A stretch of DNA of 64,000 bases from Halomonas campaniensis (GTDB lineage: Bacteria; Pseudomonadota; Gammaproteobacteria; Pseudomonadales; Halomonadaceae): contig NZ_JPUA01000049.1 in NCBI RefSeq assembly GCF_002211105.1, forward strand, positions 219,689-283,688, read 5' to 3'. Shown piece by piece: positions 34,162 to 42,506 of this stretch (position 1 is its first letter; every line of letters starts with the position of its first letter). Both the position numbers and the translations under genes were made by a program. Under the pieces are notes generated by a model. That model ran no database searches. It had not been told where the DNA came from and saw only the letters and a list, made by a program, of their open reading frames with translations.

Positions 34162-35331
34162 ATGGAGCAGCAACAAGCGCCGCGATGGTGGGCGGTGGTC
34201 GCCGTGATGATCGGCATTTTTTTACTGGTAACCGCAGAGCAGCTGCCGATTGGGTTACTTTCCCAGGTAGCATCAAGCATGGGTGTTACCCCCGGCATGG
34301 CAGGCTTAATGGTCACCGTGCCCGGCGTGGTCGCTGCCTTTTCAGCCCCGCTGCTGCCGGTCGCGGTGGGGCGCTTGGATCGGCGCATTATGCTCACGGC
34401 ATTGATGGCCGTAATGGTGGCCGGGAGTGTGCTCTCGGCATTGGCCAGCAGCTTTATCCTGCTGCTCGCCGCTCGCGTGCTGGTGGGGCTTAGCATTGGT
34501 GGCTTTTGGGCGGTGGCGGGCAGCATTGCCCCACGCCTAGTGCCGGAGGCTCAGGTGCCAAAAGCGATGACGATGATTTTTGGTGGCGTTGCGGCGGCCT
34601 CGGTGCTGGGTGTGCCACTGGGTACGCTGCTGGGGGATCTAAGCAACTGGCGGGTGGCCTTTGGGGCGCTGGGAGGGCTAAGCCTGTTAACGGCCGTTGC
34701 GCTGTGGTGTTGGCTACCGCCGTTACCGCCAAGAGAGCCGGTGCGGCTTAAAGTACTCGCCCAGCAGTTTACAAATCGAGGCGTGCGGGTGGCGGTGTTA
34801 ACCACGGCTTTTGTGGTGGTTGGCCACTTTGCTGCCTACACCTTTATTAGCCCCATCCTGCAAGAGATCAGCGGTATTTCCCAACGCCATGTGAGCAGCC
34901 TGCTGCTGCTTTACGGGGCGGCAGGTATTGCGGGCAATATTGCGGCGGGTATGTTTGCCGGGCGGCACCCCTACCGCGCGGTGCTGGCGATTCCCAGCCT
35001 GTTGCTTATCGTCGTCGCCGTGTTCCCGCTGCTGGGTGTTCAGCCGAGCAGCGGCGTCATGTTGCTCATGATGTGGGGCGCGGTGTTTGGCAGCGTATCG
35101 GTCAGCATTCAAACCTGGATTATACGCACAGCTCCCAACACCGAAGCCGCCACAGCGTTGATGGCGTTTACCTTCAATATGTCCATTGGCCTGGGGGCTA
35201 TGCTAGGGGGACGCTTGGTCGATGGCACTAGCCTGCCCATTGCTATGTGGGCCGCATCAGGGTTATTTCTGTTGGGGGCGCTGTTGGTCTGGCGAACACC
35301 GTCACGCATCGTGGGGGAGAAGCGTCGTTAA
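34162..35331 (+). CDS. MFS transporter (AraJ/SotB-like, DHA1 type)
   Basis: An inner-membrane major facilitator of 389 residues with hydrophobic segments consistent with 12 helices. The N-terminal half has the typical short efflux-type loop with LSIGGFWAVAGSIAPRLVPEAQVPKAMTMIFGGVAAASVLGVPLGTLLG, near the motif of the arabinose/sugar efflux family (AraJ, SotB, PbuE-like purine exporters). The substrate cannot be assigned. CAGGGAGCAGCAG precedes the ATG. It converges on the LysR gene and begins an accessory segment after pnp. Confidence 0.8.
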   Translation: MEQQQAPRWWAVVAVMIGIFLLVTAEQLPIGLLSQVASSMGVTPGMAGLMVTVPGVVAAFSAPLLPVAVGRLDRRIMLTALMAVMVAGSVLSALASSFILLLAARVLVGLSIGGFWAVAGSIAPRLVPEAQVPKAMTMIFGGVAAASVLGVPLGTLLGDLSNWRVAFGALGGLSLLTAVALWCWLPPLPPREPVRLKVLAQQFTNRGVRVAVLTTAFVVVGHFAAYTFISPILQEISGISQRHVSSLLLLYGAAGIAGNIAAGMFAGRHPYRAVLAIPSLLLIVVAVFPLLGVQPSSGVMLLMMWGAVFGSVSVSIQTWIIRTAPNTEAATALMAFTFNMSIGLGAMLGGRLVDGTSLPIAMWAASGLFLLGALLVWRTPSRIVGEKRR

Positions 35332-35361
35332 GTGAGCGATAAATAATGCGCAAGTATCTGG

Positions 35362-36237
35362 CTATGTTGGCTGCTCGCGCAGCCAACTACGCAAATTATC
35401 CAAACGGCGATCCTCGCGCAGTGCATCTGGGTAGACTAACCAGAAACCAACATCTGCGTTGACTGGATGTTCGAATACCGACGTTAGTCGCCCCAATCGC
35501 ACGGCGCTATCGGCCAGCTCGCAGACCACTATCGATACACCCACCCCATCGGCGGCGGCCTGCAGGGTTAATCCGCCGGAATCCACCTGCGTGACCACGG
35601 CGGGTTTGAAGGGGCCGCCGGGAAGGCTCTCCATCCAGCGTTGCCATGTCAGGCAGTGGCGGGAGACAAACAGATTGGCCTGGCTGACACGGTCAAGGCG
35701 ATCGCGATGGGAGCCGGTAGCAAAGCCTGGACGGGCATAAAGATCGATGGTTGCTTCAAAGAGGAGATCGGCCTGTAATTCCGGCCAATGCCCGTTGCCG
35801 TACCAGATGCCCACATCGGCCACCCCCGCGGCAAGGTCTACCTCATCCTGCGTAGTGGATATCTCAAGCGAGAATCCACGCCGCTCGAAGGGATACAGGC
35901 TTAACCGCGGCGACAGCCAGTTGGTTGCAAATGTAGGTAACATGTTGAGACGTAGCGGCCCGTCACGGCGTTTTTGGCGAAGTGAGTCAACCCCCTTGGC
36001 AATCTGCGTAAAGCCTTGTTGCAGGTAAGGTGTTAGCTTGTGCCCCGCGTCGGTAAGCTCAAGACGCGTTCCTGTTCGGCGCAAAAGCACGACGCCAAAC
36101 AACTCCTCCAGTATGCGCAGTTGGTGACTGACGGCCGAAGGAGTGACCGAAAGCTCCATGGCCGCTTCCTTGATGGAAAGATGCCGCGCCGTCGCCTCAA
36201 AAGCGCGTAGAGCATTTAATGGCACAGGAATCCGCAT
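35362..36237 (-). CDS. LysR family transcriptional regulator (GcvA-like)
   Basis: A DNA-binding regulator of 291 residues. The winged helix is at 1-65 (LNALRAFEATARHLSIKEAAMELSVTPSAVSHQLRILEELFGVVLLRRTG), and the periplasmic-binding-like effector domain occupies about 90-290. This N-terminal sequence is most like the GcvA/AmpR group. ATG 36237 is chosen; a GTG five codons earlier is also possible. It is divergent from the aminotransferase-hydrolase cluster and a T-N11-A operator lies between them, so that cluster is its probable target. The effector is unknown. Confidence 0.9.
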   Translation of the reverse strand: MRIPVPLNALRAFEATARHLSIKEAAMELSVTPSAVSHQLRILEELFGVVLLRRTGTRLELTDAGHKLTPYLQQGFTQIAKGVDSLRQKRRDGPLRLNMLPTFATNWLSPRLSLYPFERRGFSLEISTTQDEVDLAAGVADVGIWYGNGHWPELQADLLFEATIDLYARPGFATGSHRDRLDRVSQANLFVSRHCLTWQRWMESLPGGPFKPAVVTQVDSGGLTLQAAADGVGVSIVVCELADSAVRLGRLTSVFEHPVNADVGFWLVYPDALREDRRLDNLRSWLREQPT

Positions 36238-36310
36238 AATCGCTACCCCCACCCTCGAAGGTTGATAAACAGATCATACAAGAAGCCGCGCTGACCACGC
36301 TGTAAAAATC

Positions 36311-36327
36311 GCTGAGCAAAACTCAGC
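36311..36327. promoter_or_regulatory. LysR-type operator (T-N11-A dyad)
   Basis: GCTGAGCAAAACTCAGC is a perfect 6-bp dyad with a 5-bp spacer and has T (36313) and A (36325) separated by 11 bp, the LysR box. It lies 74 bp from the regulator start and 84 bp from the divergent aminotransferase start. Confidence 0.65.
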
Positions 36328-36410
36328 CCAGTTTGAGATTTACTCACTCGTTTTTAAAACATACTGAGGACAGACTGACGATATCGATAATCTGCTACTG
36401 GGTGGGTGTC

Positions 36411-37333
36411 ATGCTAAACGCTCTTGATGACCGAGATGGGTTGATCTGGCTCGATGGTGAGCTGCTTCCTTGGCGTGAGGCGCGCCTGCACGTGCTTAGC
36501 CATGCGTTACACATGGGGGAGCGGTATTCGAAGGCATGCGTGCCTACGGGCGGCGTGTTTTTCTGGGTGACGCGCACTTGGAGCGTTTAGAGCGTTCCGC
36601 CGCACTACTGGACTATCGGCTGCCCTGGTCGCACCGCGAGCTCAGCCAAGCGATTGACGCGGTGCTATGGGCCAATCAGCTAACCGATGCGTATATCCGC
36701 CCTATCGCCTGGCGTGGCGCGGATAGTGTGTCTATCGCGGCGCCTCAAGCACGTGTCCATGTGGCGATTGCCGCTTGGGATTGGCCTACGGCGGCGTCCC
36801 AGGGGCGGGCAGAGGCAGGTATTCGGCTGCAGTTGGCCCACTGGCGACGCCCGCCCCCTAATACGGCGCCTACTGCCTCTAAGTGTTCTGGATTGTATAT
36901 GATCGGCACGCTAGCCCGCCATGCGGCCATGGCAGCGGGCTGTGATGATGCGTTACTGCTGGATAGCGACGGCTTAGTCGCTGAAACGACAGCCACTAAT
37001 CTGCTTTTGGTCAGTGATGGCGTACTGGTAACCCCACTACCGACCTGTTTTCTTGATGGCATCACCAAGCGCTATTTGTTGGATTTGGCACGCCAGAGAG
37101 GCCTTCCGGTAGAGGAGCGAGCGGTTACACTCGAGGAACTGCGTGCTGCAACCGAAGTGTTGACTGCCGGCACCTCGGTCGAGCTTCAGCCGGTTGTGGC
37201 ATTGGTGGAAGATAAGACGAAGACCGAATGGCCCGTTGGGCCTGTTACCCAGCAACTGATTGCGGACTTTCATGCTACCGTCACTGAGGCTACGAACGGT
37301 ATAGCTGCAAGGCGACAGAACATTGATGCCTGA
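36411..37333 (+). pseudogene. Class IV aminotransferase (IlvE/BCAT-like), frameshifted
   Basis: Branched-chain-type aminotransferases use PLP to transfer amino groups. The first 35 codons (MLNALDDRDGLIWLDGELLPWREARLHVLSHALHMG) read in one frame; the continuation AVFEGMRAYGRRVFLGDAHLERLERSAALLDYRL lies in the next frame. The break is at the G run 36515-36519: one extra G would restore GGAVFEGMRAYG. The rest is intact, with the YIRPIAWRG-like segment, the likely PLP Lys in SKCSGLYMIGTLARH, ETTATNLL and FLDGITKRYLL. It is either a real one-base deletion or a sequencing error; ribosomal slippage is less likely. A downstream ATG at 36536 could make only a truncated product. Confidence 0.75.
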
Positions 37334-38282
37334 GCCCATCTATATCAGCGCGGCGGATAGTTATGCGCTGCGTGGGTGGGTATGGCGCCGACAGTGTGAT
37401 TCGTCGTCTCACCCTGGCCCCGTGGTGATCATAAATACCGCCACCTCGGTGCGCTGTCGCTATTACATGCCCTTTGCTGATTATTTGTATCAGCAAGGGT
37501 GGGACGTAGTGACCTACGACTACCGGGGAATCGGCGATTCGCGCCACCATTCGCTGCGCAAGCTCAAGGCCGACTGGATCGACTGGGGGCAGCATGATTT
37601 TGAAGGCGTTCTGCGCTACGTCGCCAGGCGTTTTCCTGGTCAACCTATCGATGTGGTGGGTCACTCTGCGGGCGGTTTCGTGATTGGCCTTGCCCAGTCC
37701 GCCCATCACGTGCGTCGCATCTTCACCATGGGCGCACAGTATGCCTACTGGCGGGACTACGCCCCCGAGGCTCGGCGATCTATGTTCTTGCGTTGGCATC
37801 TAGCGATGCCGCTGTTGGCACTTTTGGTCGGCTACGTACCCGCCAAGCGTCTGGGGTGGATGGAAGATACACCCAAAGGCGTAGCACTGGATTGGGCGCG
37901 AATGGGGCCGCGCTTTGAGCACAACGTGCGGCGTAAACGTGAAACACCTGAGGGCAAGCCCGAAGCTGAGATGCTGGTGCGGGGCTTCACGCGTGTGCAG
38001 GCACCGATTTTGGCGCTGGGCATTGACGATGACCCTTTCGGCACTCGTCCCGCGCTTGATCGCCTTCTCGAGTATTACAGTCGTAGCGAACGCTATCACC
38101 TGCGGCTAGCGCCAACGGCGGTGGGCCAGCCAAGCATCGGTCATTTCGCTTTTTTCCATAAGCGCTTTCGCGACGTGCTCTGGCCACTTGCCGTGGAGTG
38201 GCTGCGCACCGGTAATCCGCCCACGACTTTTCCTGGCGAGCTGCGCTATCGACCGCGTAAGGAGACCTGCGATGACAACTAA
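37326..38282 (+). CDS. Alpha/beta hydrolase (COG4757-like)
   Basis: A 318-residue hydrolase with the nucleophile elbow GHSAGG near 113-118, an oxyanion region after PVVIINTATSVRCRYYMPFADYL, and VVTYDYRGIGDSR near 67. The C-terminal IGHFAFFHKRFRD holds the probable catalytic His and ALGIDDDPFG the Asp. It resembles predicted alpha/beta hydrolases of the COG4757 type; the substrate is unknown. It starts 8 bp inside the aminotransferase end (ATG 37326; a TTG one codon earlier is also open) and overlaps the next gene by 11 bp, so the cluster is an operon. Confidence 0.75.
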   Translation: MPEPIYISAADSYALRGWVWRRQCDSSSHPGPVVIINTATSVRCRYYMPFADYLYQQGWDVVTYDYRGIGDSRHHSLRKLKADWIDWGQHDFEGVLRYVARRFPGQPIDVVGHSAGGFVIGLAQSAHHVRRIFTMGAQYAYWRDYAPEARRSMFLRWHLAMPLLALLVGYVPAKRLGWMEDTPKGVALDWARMGPRFEHNVRRKRETPEGKPEAEMLVRGFTRVQAPILALGIDDDPFGTRPALDRLLEYYSRSERYHLRLAPTAVGQPSIGHFAFFHKRFRDVLWPLAVEWLRTGNPPTTFPGELRYRPRKETCDDN

Positions 38283-38841
38283 CAAGCCAGCGACCCAACT
38301 GCTATTTCTGCCCGGTCTTGGCAATTCTGATGCTGACCACTGGCAGTCACTATGGGCGCTAAAACGGCCTAATAGCCTCCGTTTTCAGCCTGGCTCCTGG
38401 GATGAGCCGAATCTCACCGATTGGCTGCAGGCATTGGACACCGCCATTGATGAAGCTGAGGCGCCGGTGTTGCTCGTTGCTCACAGTCTTGCGTGCCTGC
38501 TGGTGGCGCACTGGGTTCAGGAGGTCAACAGTAGCGAGGAGAGAGCTCATCGAGTGGCGCAGGTAAGCGGCGCGTTGCTGGTGGCAGTACCTGACCCTGG
38601 CGCAAAGGCTTTCCCACCCGAAGCGAGCGATTTCCGCAATGCTCCTGCTCGACCGCTGCCATTTCCAGCGCTGGTTGTCGCCAGCAGTGACGACCCCTAT
38701 GCGACGACGATCTATGCACGGCAGCAGGCTGCGGCATGGCAAGCCGACTTTGTTGACGTGGGCGCCTGCGGGCATATCAACGCCGCAAGTCAGTTAGGGG
38801 AGTGGCCTCAGGGGTGGGCGTTGTTGGAGGCTTTAGCATGA
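38272..38841 (+). CDS. RBBP9/YdeN family alpha/beta hydrolase
   Basis: A small serine hydrolase of 189 residues. LFLPGLGNSDADHWQSLW near 10-27 and the nucleophile motif AHSLAC near 76-81 define the RBBP9/YdeN (Ser_hydrolase) family. The Asp and His are probably in SSDDPYA and GACGHINAASQLGEWPQG. AAGGAG before ATG 38272 fixes the start. It follows the larger hydrolase with an 11-bp overlap and overlaps the next fragment by 4 bp. Physiological substrates are not known. Confidence 0.85.
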   Translation: MTTNKPATQLLFLPGLGNSDADHWQSLWALKRPNSLRFQPGSWDEPNLTDWLQALDTAIDEAEAPVLLVAHSLACLLVAHWVQEVNSSEERAHRVAQVSGALLVAVPDPGAKAFPPEASDFRNAPARPLPFPALVVASSDDPYATTIYARQQAAAWQADFVDVGACGHINAASQLGEWPQGWALLEALA

Positions 38842-39056
38842 GTTTCCATACGATGACTGCACGCAATGCACTGACCGCGCTCTGGTCACTGGGTGGTCTG
38901 CCGACGGAGGCTTTGGATAAGATCACGTTGACTGGCCATGATCCCGTTTTCCCATCCTCGTTTGCTATTGGCGCCACCGCGGCGCTTGCTGCCTGCGAGC
39001 GGGGTATTCACGCTAACAGCCCTGCGGGCTGGCCTAACTGGACGCTGTGCACATGA
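38838..39056 (+). pseudogene. CaiB/BaiF CoA-transferase, N-terminal fragment
   Basis: A 72-residue reading frame coupled to the preceding hydrolase by ATGA. TARNALTALWSLGGLPTEALDKITLTGHDPVFPSSFAIGATAALAA matches the first 50 residues of class III CoA-transferases of the CaiB/BaiF group (pattern ALAALW..AGLP...L..V.LTG.DPVLPSSF.VG). The family is 400-500 residues long; here the frame stops soon after and no more of the enzyme is found, so it is a remnant. The last 20 residues match nothing. Confidence 0.6.
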
Positions 39057-39604
39057 CCCGAGTGGCACCGCAAGCGGCCTTGATCGTTCCTGTTCGCGAA
39101 GCCGAACCCGTGGTTGGCGAGCTTCGTCAGCGTTATGATGCCACAGCGGCTATAGGCGTGCCCGCGCACATAACGCTACTTTATCCCTTTGTATCACCTA
39201 ACGAGATTGTCGAGAAAGATCTTCGCAAGCTTAAAGCGATTGCTAAACAAACCACGGCTTTTGAGTTTTGGCTATCGGGTGTGGGACGATTCACGGACAC
39301 GGTGTATCTTCAGCCAAGCCCTAGCGCTCCTTTTATCTCGCTGATTAAAGCATTCGTCGATGCCTTCCCAGACTACCCACCCTACGGTGGTCTCCATACG
39401 GGCAGCATACCTCACCTCACCGTCGCCAGAGAGAGTAAGCCAGAGGCACTCGAACGAATAGAAGATGAGGTGCGTTTGTTGATGGCGAAACAGAGAGCGA
39501 TTCAGTGTTACTGCAACAGTTTTGCGTTGATCGTGAATACTGAGGGGCGATGGGTGACTCAACAACGATTTTCTCTTGTCGCGTCAGAGACCAATGGCGA
39601 CTAG
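39053..39604 (+). CDS. 2'-5' RNA ligase family / 2H phosphoesterase
   Basis: The 183-residue product has the two HxT/S motifs of 2H phosphoesterases, AHITLLYPF near 39-47 and PHLTVAR near 121-127. Together they form the active site that acts on 2',3'-cyclic or 2'-5' RNA bonds or on nucleotide side products. The exact substrate is unknown. ATG 39053 or GTG 39047 are possible starts. It overlaps the CoA-transferase fragment by 4 bp. Confidence 0.8.
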   Translation: MTRVAPQAALIVPVREAEPVVGELRQRYDATAAIGVPAHITLLYPFVSPNEIVEKDLRKLKAIAKQTTAFEFWLSGVGRFTDTVYLQPSPSAPFISLIKAFVDAFPDYPPYGGLHTGSIPHLTVARESKPEALERIEDEVRLLMAKQRAIQCYCNSFALIVNTEGRWVTQQRFSLVASETNGD

Positions 39605-39670
39605 TGCCACTTAGCCCGGTAATGATGATGTTTGTAAAACAAGGTCAGGAAATTTGTGTATCCCGAACGG

Positions 39671-39699
39671 AAAAAGCCCTCGTCAAGTGACGAGGGCTT
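39671..39699 (-). terminator. Intrinsic terminator of the thiolase gene
   Basis: AAGCCCTCGTCA (39674-39685) pairs with TGACGAGGGCTT (39688-39699), followed on the minus strand by T5. It lies just after the thiolase stop. Confidence 0.85.
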
Positions 39700-39736
39700 A
39701 TATTAATTCTTAGCTAAGCGAGCGAAGGGTCGGTTG

Positions 39737-40915
39737 TTAAGGCCGCTCGATAGCCAAGGCTACACCCTGTCCGCCGCCGATGCACAGCGTCGCGAGACCT
39801 TTCTTGGCGTCGCGGGCGATCATTTCGTGGAGCAGCGTGACCAGTACGCGGCAGCCTGAGGCACCAATGGGGTGGCCTAGGGCGATCGCGCCACCGTTGA
39901 CGTTCACTTTAGACGTATCCCAGCCGAGCTCTTTGTTGACGGATAACGCCTGGGCTGCAAACGCTTCGTTGGCTTCCACCAAGTCCAGGTCATCCAGACT
40001 CCAGCCGGCTTTTTCCAGGCAGCGGCGAGTGGCCGGTGCGGGGCCGATACCCATAATGGCAGGGTCAACGCCAGCGTTAGAGTACGCCGCTATACGTGCC
40101 AGTGGCTCTAGCCCCAACTGCTTGGCTTTTTCGGCGGAGCAAAGCATCACCACTGCCGCACCGTCGTTAAGCGCCGAGGCGTTACCGGCGGTAACGGTGC
40201 CGTCTTTCTTAAACGCGGGACGCATACCACCAAGTTTTTCCGCGGTGACTTCGCGGGGATTTTCGTCGGTATCGAATACCACCGGATCGCCTTTGCGCTG
40301 GGGAATTTCCACCGGCACGATCTGGCCTTTGAACTTACCTTCTTTGATGGCGGCAGCGGCTTTCTGCTGCGACGCCGCGGCGAACTCGTCCATCGCTTCG
40401 CGGGTGATGCCGTACTTTTCGGCTAAGTTCTCGGCGGTAATGCCCATATGGTAGTTGTTAAAAGCGTCCCACAGGCCGTCATGCACCATGGAATCAATCG
40501 CTTTCCAATCGCCCATGCGCTGACCGTTGCGGGAATTGGGCAGTACGTGGGGCGAAGCGGACATATTCTCCTGGCCGCCGGCCAGAATCAGCTCGGCATC
40601 GCCGCAGCGAATGGCCTGAGTGGCGAGATGCAGCGCTTTCAGCCCTGAGCCACACACTTTGTTGATGGTCATGGCCGGTACCGAGTCTGGCAGACCGCCT
40701 TTGATGGCCGCTTGTCGCGCTGGGTTTTGGCCAACGCCTGCGGTGAGCACCTGGCCCAGTAGCACTTCGTCAACTTGATCGGGAGCAACGCCGGTGGAGG
40801 CGAGGATATCCTTGATCACCAGAGCGCCCAGGTCGCTCGCGGGAATGCCTGCGAGGGAACCACCGAAAGCGCCCACAGCGGTGCGGCGTGCCGCAACAAT
40901 GACTACTTCTTGCAT
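39737..40915 (-). CDS. Acetyl-CoA acetyltransferase (thiolase)
   Basis: This enzyme condenses two acetyl-CoA to acetoacetyl-CoA, the first step of polyhydroxybutyrate synthesis, or runs the reverse in degradation. The 392-residue product has the acyl-Cys in NKVCGSGLKAL near residue 88, the catalytic His in GGAIALGHPIGASGCR near 348, and the second Cys in CIGGGQGVALAIER near 378. AtoB and PhaA are both possible names; the sequence does not decide, though PHB storage in Halomonas favours PhaA. It is a single-gene unit with a terminator behind it. Confidence 0.93.
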   Translation of the reverse strand: MQEVVIVAARRTAVGAFGGSLAGIPASDLGALVIKDILASTGVAPDQVDEVLLGQVLTAGVGQNPARQAAIKGGLPDSVPAMTINKVCGSGLKALHLATQAIRCGDAELILAGGQENMSASPHVLPNSRNGQRMGDWKAIDSMVHDGLWDAFNNYHMGITAENLAEKYGITREAMDEFAAASQQKAAAAIKEGKFKGQIVPVEIPQRKGDPVVFDTDENPREVTAEKLGGMRPAFKKDGTVTAGNASALNDGAAVVMLCSAEKAKQLGLEPLARIAAYSNAGVDPAIMGIGPAPATRRCLEKAGWSLDDLDLVEANEAFAAQALSVNKELGWDTSKVNVNGGAIALGHPIGASGCRVLVTLLHEMIARDAKKGLATLCIGGGQGVALAIERP

Positions 40916-41065
40916 AAAATGACTCCTGAAGTGATTAACAGACAGTCTGATGCCAGATGCCCGATAGGCCTGCTCTGTCAGCCGTTCTCTTTTATTCGTA
41001 CTCTATCAGCCGTCTCTTCAGCATAGGGGATGGTGATGCGTTGCGGCAATAAACCTTTATGGGCA

Positions 41066-41093
41066 AATAAAAACGGGCCAACATGTGGCCCGT
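41066..41093 (-). terminator. Intrinsic terminator of panD
   Basis: ACGGGCCA (41073-41080), loop ACATG, TGGCCCGT (41086-41093), with TTTTTATTT following on the minus strand. Confidence 0.85.
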
Positions 41094-41105
41094 CAGAAGA
41101 AAGCA

Positions 41106-41150
41106 TTAGAGGCGCTAAGATTAGGCCAGTTGTGATCAGGCCAACTGTAC
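41106..41150 (-). repeat. Three in-frame 15-bp units carrying the panD stop
   Basis: On the minus strand, GTACAGTTGGCCTGA (end of panD, 41136-41150), TCACAACTGGCCTAA (41121-41135) and TCTTAGCGCCTCTAA (41106-41120). The end of the gene with its stop is repeated twice, in frame, with divergence increasing downstream. Confidence 0.8.
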
Positions 41151-41516
41151 CGGGATAATATTGCTGGTGTGGCTGACGTGGTTACCTTCCTGCAGATACA
41201 CCAGCGCGGGTTGATGCTTTTCCAGTTCGGCTTCGGAGTAATGAGCGTAGCTGCAGATAATGATCCGGTGGCCAGGGGCGGCGAGGTGGGCCGCAGCGCC
41301 GTTGATCGAGATGAGCTTGGAGCCTTCCTCGCCGCGAATGGCGTAAGTGGTGAAGCGTTCGCCGTTCTCGACGTTGTAAATCTGGATCTGTTCATTTTCA
41401 CGAATGCCCGCCATATCCAGCAGGTCGCCGTCGATGGCGCAGGAGCCTTCGTAGTTGAGTACCGCGTGAGTGACGCGTGCCATGTGCAGCTTGGCTTTGA
41501 GCATGATGGTATGCAT
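41136..41516 (-). CDS. panD: Aspartate 1-decarboxylase PanD
   Basis: PanD makes beta-alanine from aspartate for pantothenate. The 126-residue proenzyme self-cleaves between Gly24 and Ser25 to make the pyruvoyl group; the site LNYEGSCAIDG is at 20-30 and the numbering equals E. coli when started at ATG 41516. Conserved NVENGERFTTYAI near 49-61 and GAAAHLAAPGHRIIICSYA near 74-92. It closes the panB-panC-panD run, and a terminator follows. A maturation factor PanZ is not in the window. Confidence 0.96.
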   Translation of the reverse strand: MHTIMLKAKLHMARVTHAVLNYEGSCAIDGDLLDMAGIRENEQIQIYNVENGERFTTYAIRGEEGSKLISINGAAAHLAAPGHRIIICSYAHYSEAELEKHQPALVYLQEGNHVSHTSNIIPVQLA

Positions 41517-41545
41517 GTGAGTTCCTATTGTTACCCGTTGTTTGT

Positions 41546-42409
41546 TTATTCTCTGGCAGCGCTGGCCGGGAGTTGGACAGTGAGGTTGTCGATTAATCGC
41601 GCCGGCCCCAGCTTGGCGGCGGCCAGCAGTACCGCATGGCGGGTCGCTAGGTTAATGGGGCCTAGCGTGGTATCGCGCAGTTCCAGATAGTCCAGCGTAA
41701 AGCCCGCATCATACAGCGCGGCATGGCCCTGGCGTAGTACCTTTTCGATAGGTTCTCCGCGCGCTAACGCATCGCGAAGCGTACACAGCGTGCGATAAAG
41801 CGCAGGGGCGATTGCACGCTCCTCGCTACTTAAATAACCGTTGCGTGATGACAGTGCCAAGCCATCTTCTGCGCGCACGATGGGCACGCCGATAATCTCG
41901 ATAGGCATGTGCAGGTCGCACACCAGCTTACGAATCACCGCCAGCTGCTGGTAATCCTTCTCCCCAAAGCAGGCGACATCTGGCTGTACCAGATTAAACA
42001 GCATGCTGACCACGGTGGAGACACCGTCGAAATGGCCGGGGCGTGAGCCGCCGCACAGCCCTTCACCCACCACGGGCACATGCACGCGGGTCTGTGCGTC
42101 CAAGCCGTTGGGGTAGAGCGAGCTGACTGCCGGGGCGAACAGCACGTCGCAACCGGCCTCGATAAGCTGCGCTTGATCGGCATCAAAGGTACGCGGGTAG
42201 CCGTCTAAATCTTCGCCTGGGCCAAACTGCATCGGATTGACAAACAGGCTTGCGACCACTATGTCGGCGTGCTGGCGCGCGCAGGCGACCAGCGCCAGGT
42301 GCCCGGCATGTAGGTTGCCCATGGTGGGTACCAGGGCAATACGCTGGCCCCGTTGGCGGTAATCTCGCAGCGTGCTGCGTAGCTGATCAATATCTCGCAA
42401 AGTGCGCAT
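41546..42409 (-). CDS. panC: Pantoate--beta-alanine ligase PanC
   Basis: PanC joins pantoate and beta-alanine using ATP. It has 287 residues. The HIGH-like motif VPTMGNLHAGHLALV is near 28-42, with NPMQFGPGEDLDGYPRT near 58-74, CFGEKDYQQL near 147-156 and the KMSK-like SSRNGYLS near 187-194. The C-terminal small domain is complete. It lies between panB and panD on the same strand (84 and 29 bp apart). Confidence 0.96.
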   Translation of the reverse strand: MRTLRDIDQLRSTLRDYRQRGQRIALVPTMGNLHAGHLALVACARQHADIVVASLFVNPMQFGPGEDLDGYPRTFDADQAQLIEAGCDVLFAPAVSSLYPNGLDAQTRVHVPVVGEGLCGGSRPGHFDGVSTVVSMLFNLVQPDVACFGEKDYQQLAVIRKLVCDLHMPIEIIGVPIVRAEDGLALSSRNGYLSSEERAIAPALYRTLCTLRDALARGEPIEKVLRQGHAALYDAGFTLDYLELRDTTLGPINLATRHAVLLAAAKLGPARLIDNLTVQLPASAARE

Positions 42410-42455
42410 AGTCGTTTCGTGTCAATAACAAAAAATGGGCGATAGTCGAGCTGTC

Positions 42456-42506
42456 TTAAAACGGCTGTTAAAAGCGGTTTTTAGAAACGGTGCTTAGAAA
42501 CAGTGC
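42456..42506 (-). repeat. Four tandem 12-13-bp units carrying the panB stop
   Basis: On the minus strand, GCACTGTTTCTAA (end of panB, 42494-42506), GCACCGTTTCTAA (42481-42493), AAACCGCTTTTAA (42468-42480) and CAGCCGTTTTAA (42456-42467). Every copy ends in TAA, with divergence increasing away from the gene. Confidence 0.8.

Noticed and set aside
36500..36530. Programmed ribosomal frameshift in the aminotransferase
   Set aside because: The run of five G does not form a proper slippery heptamer for the -1 shift that would be needed, and no stimulating structure is obvious. A simple base loss is more likely.
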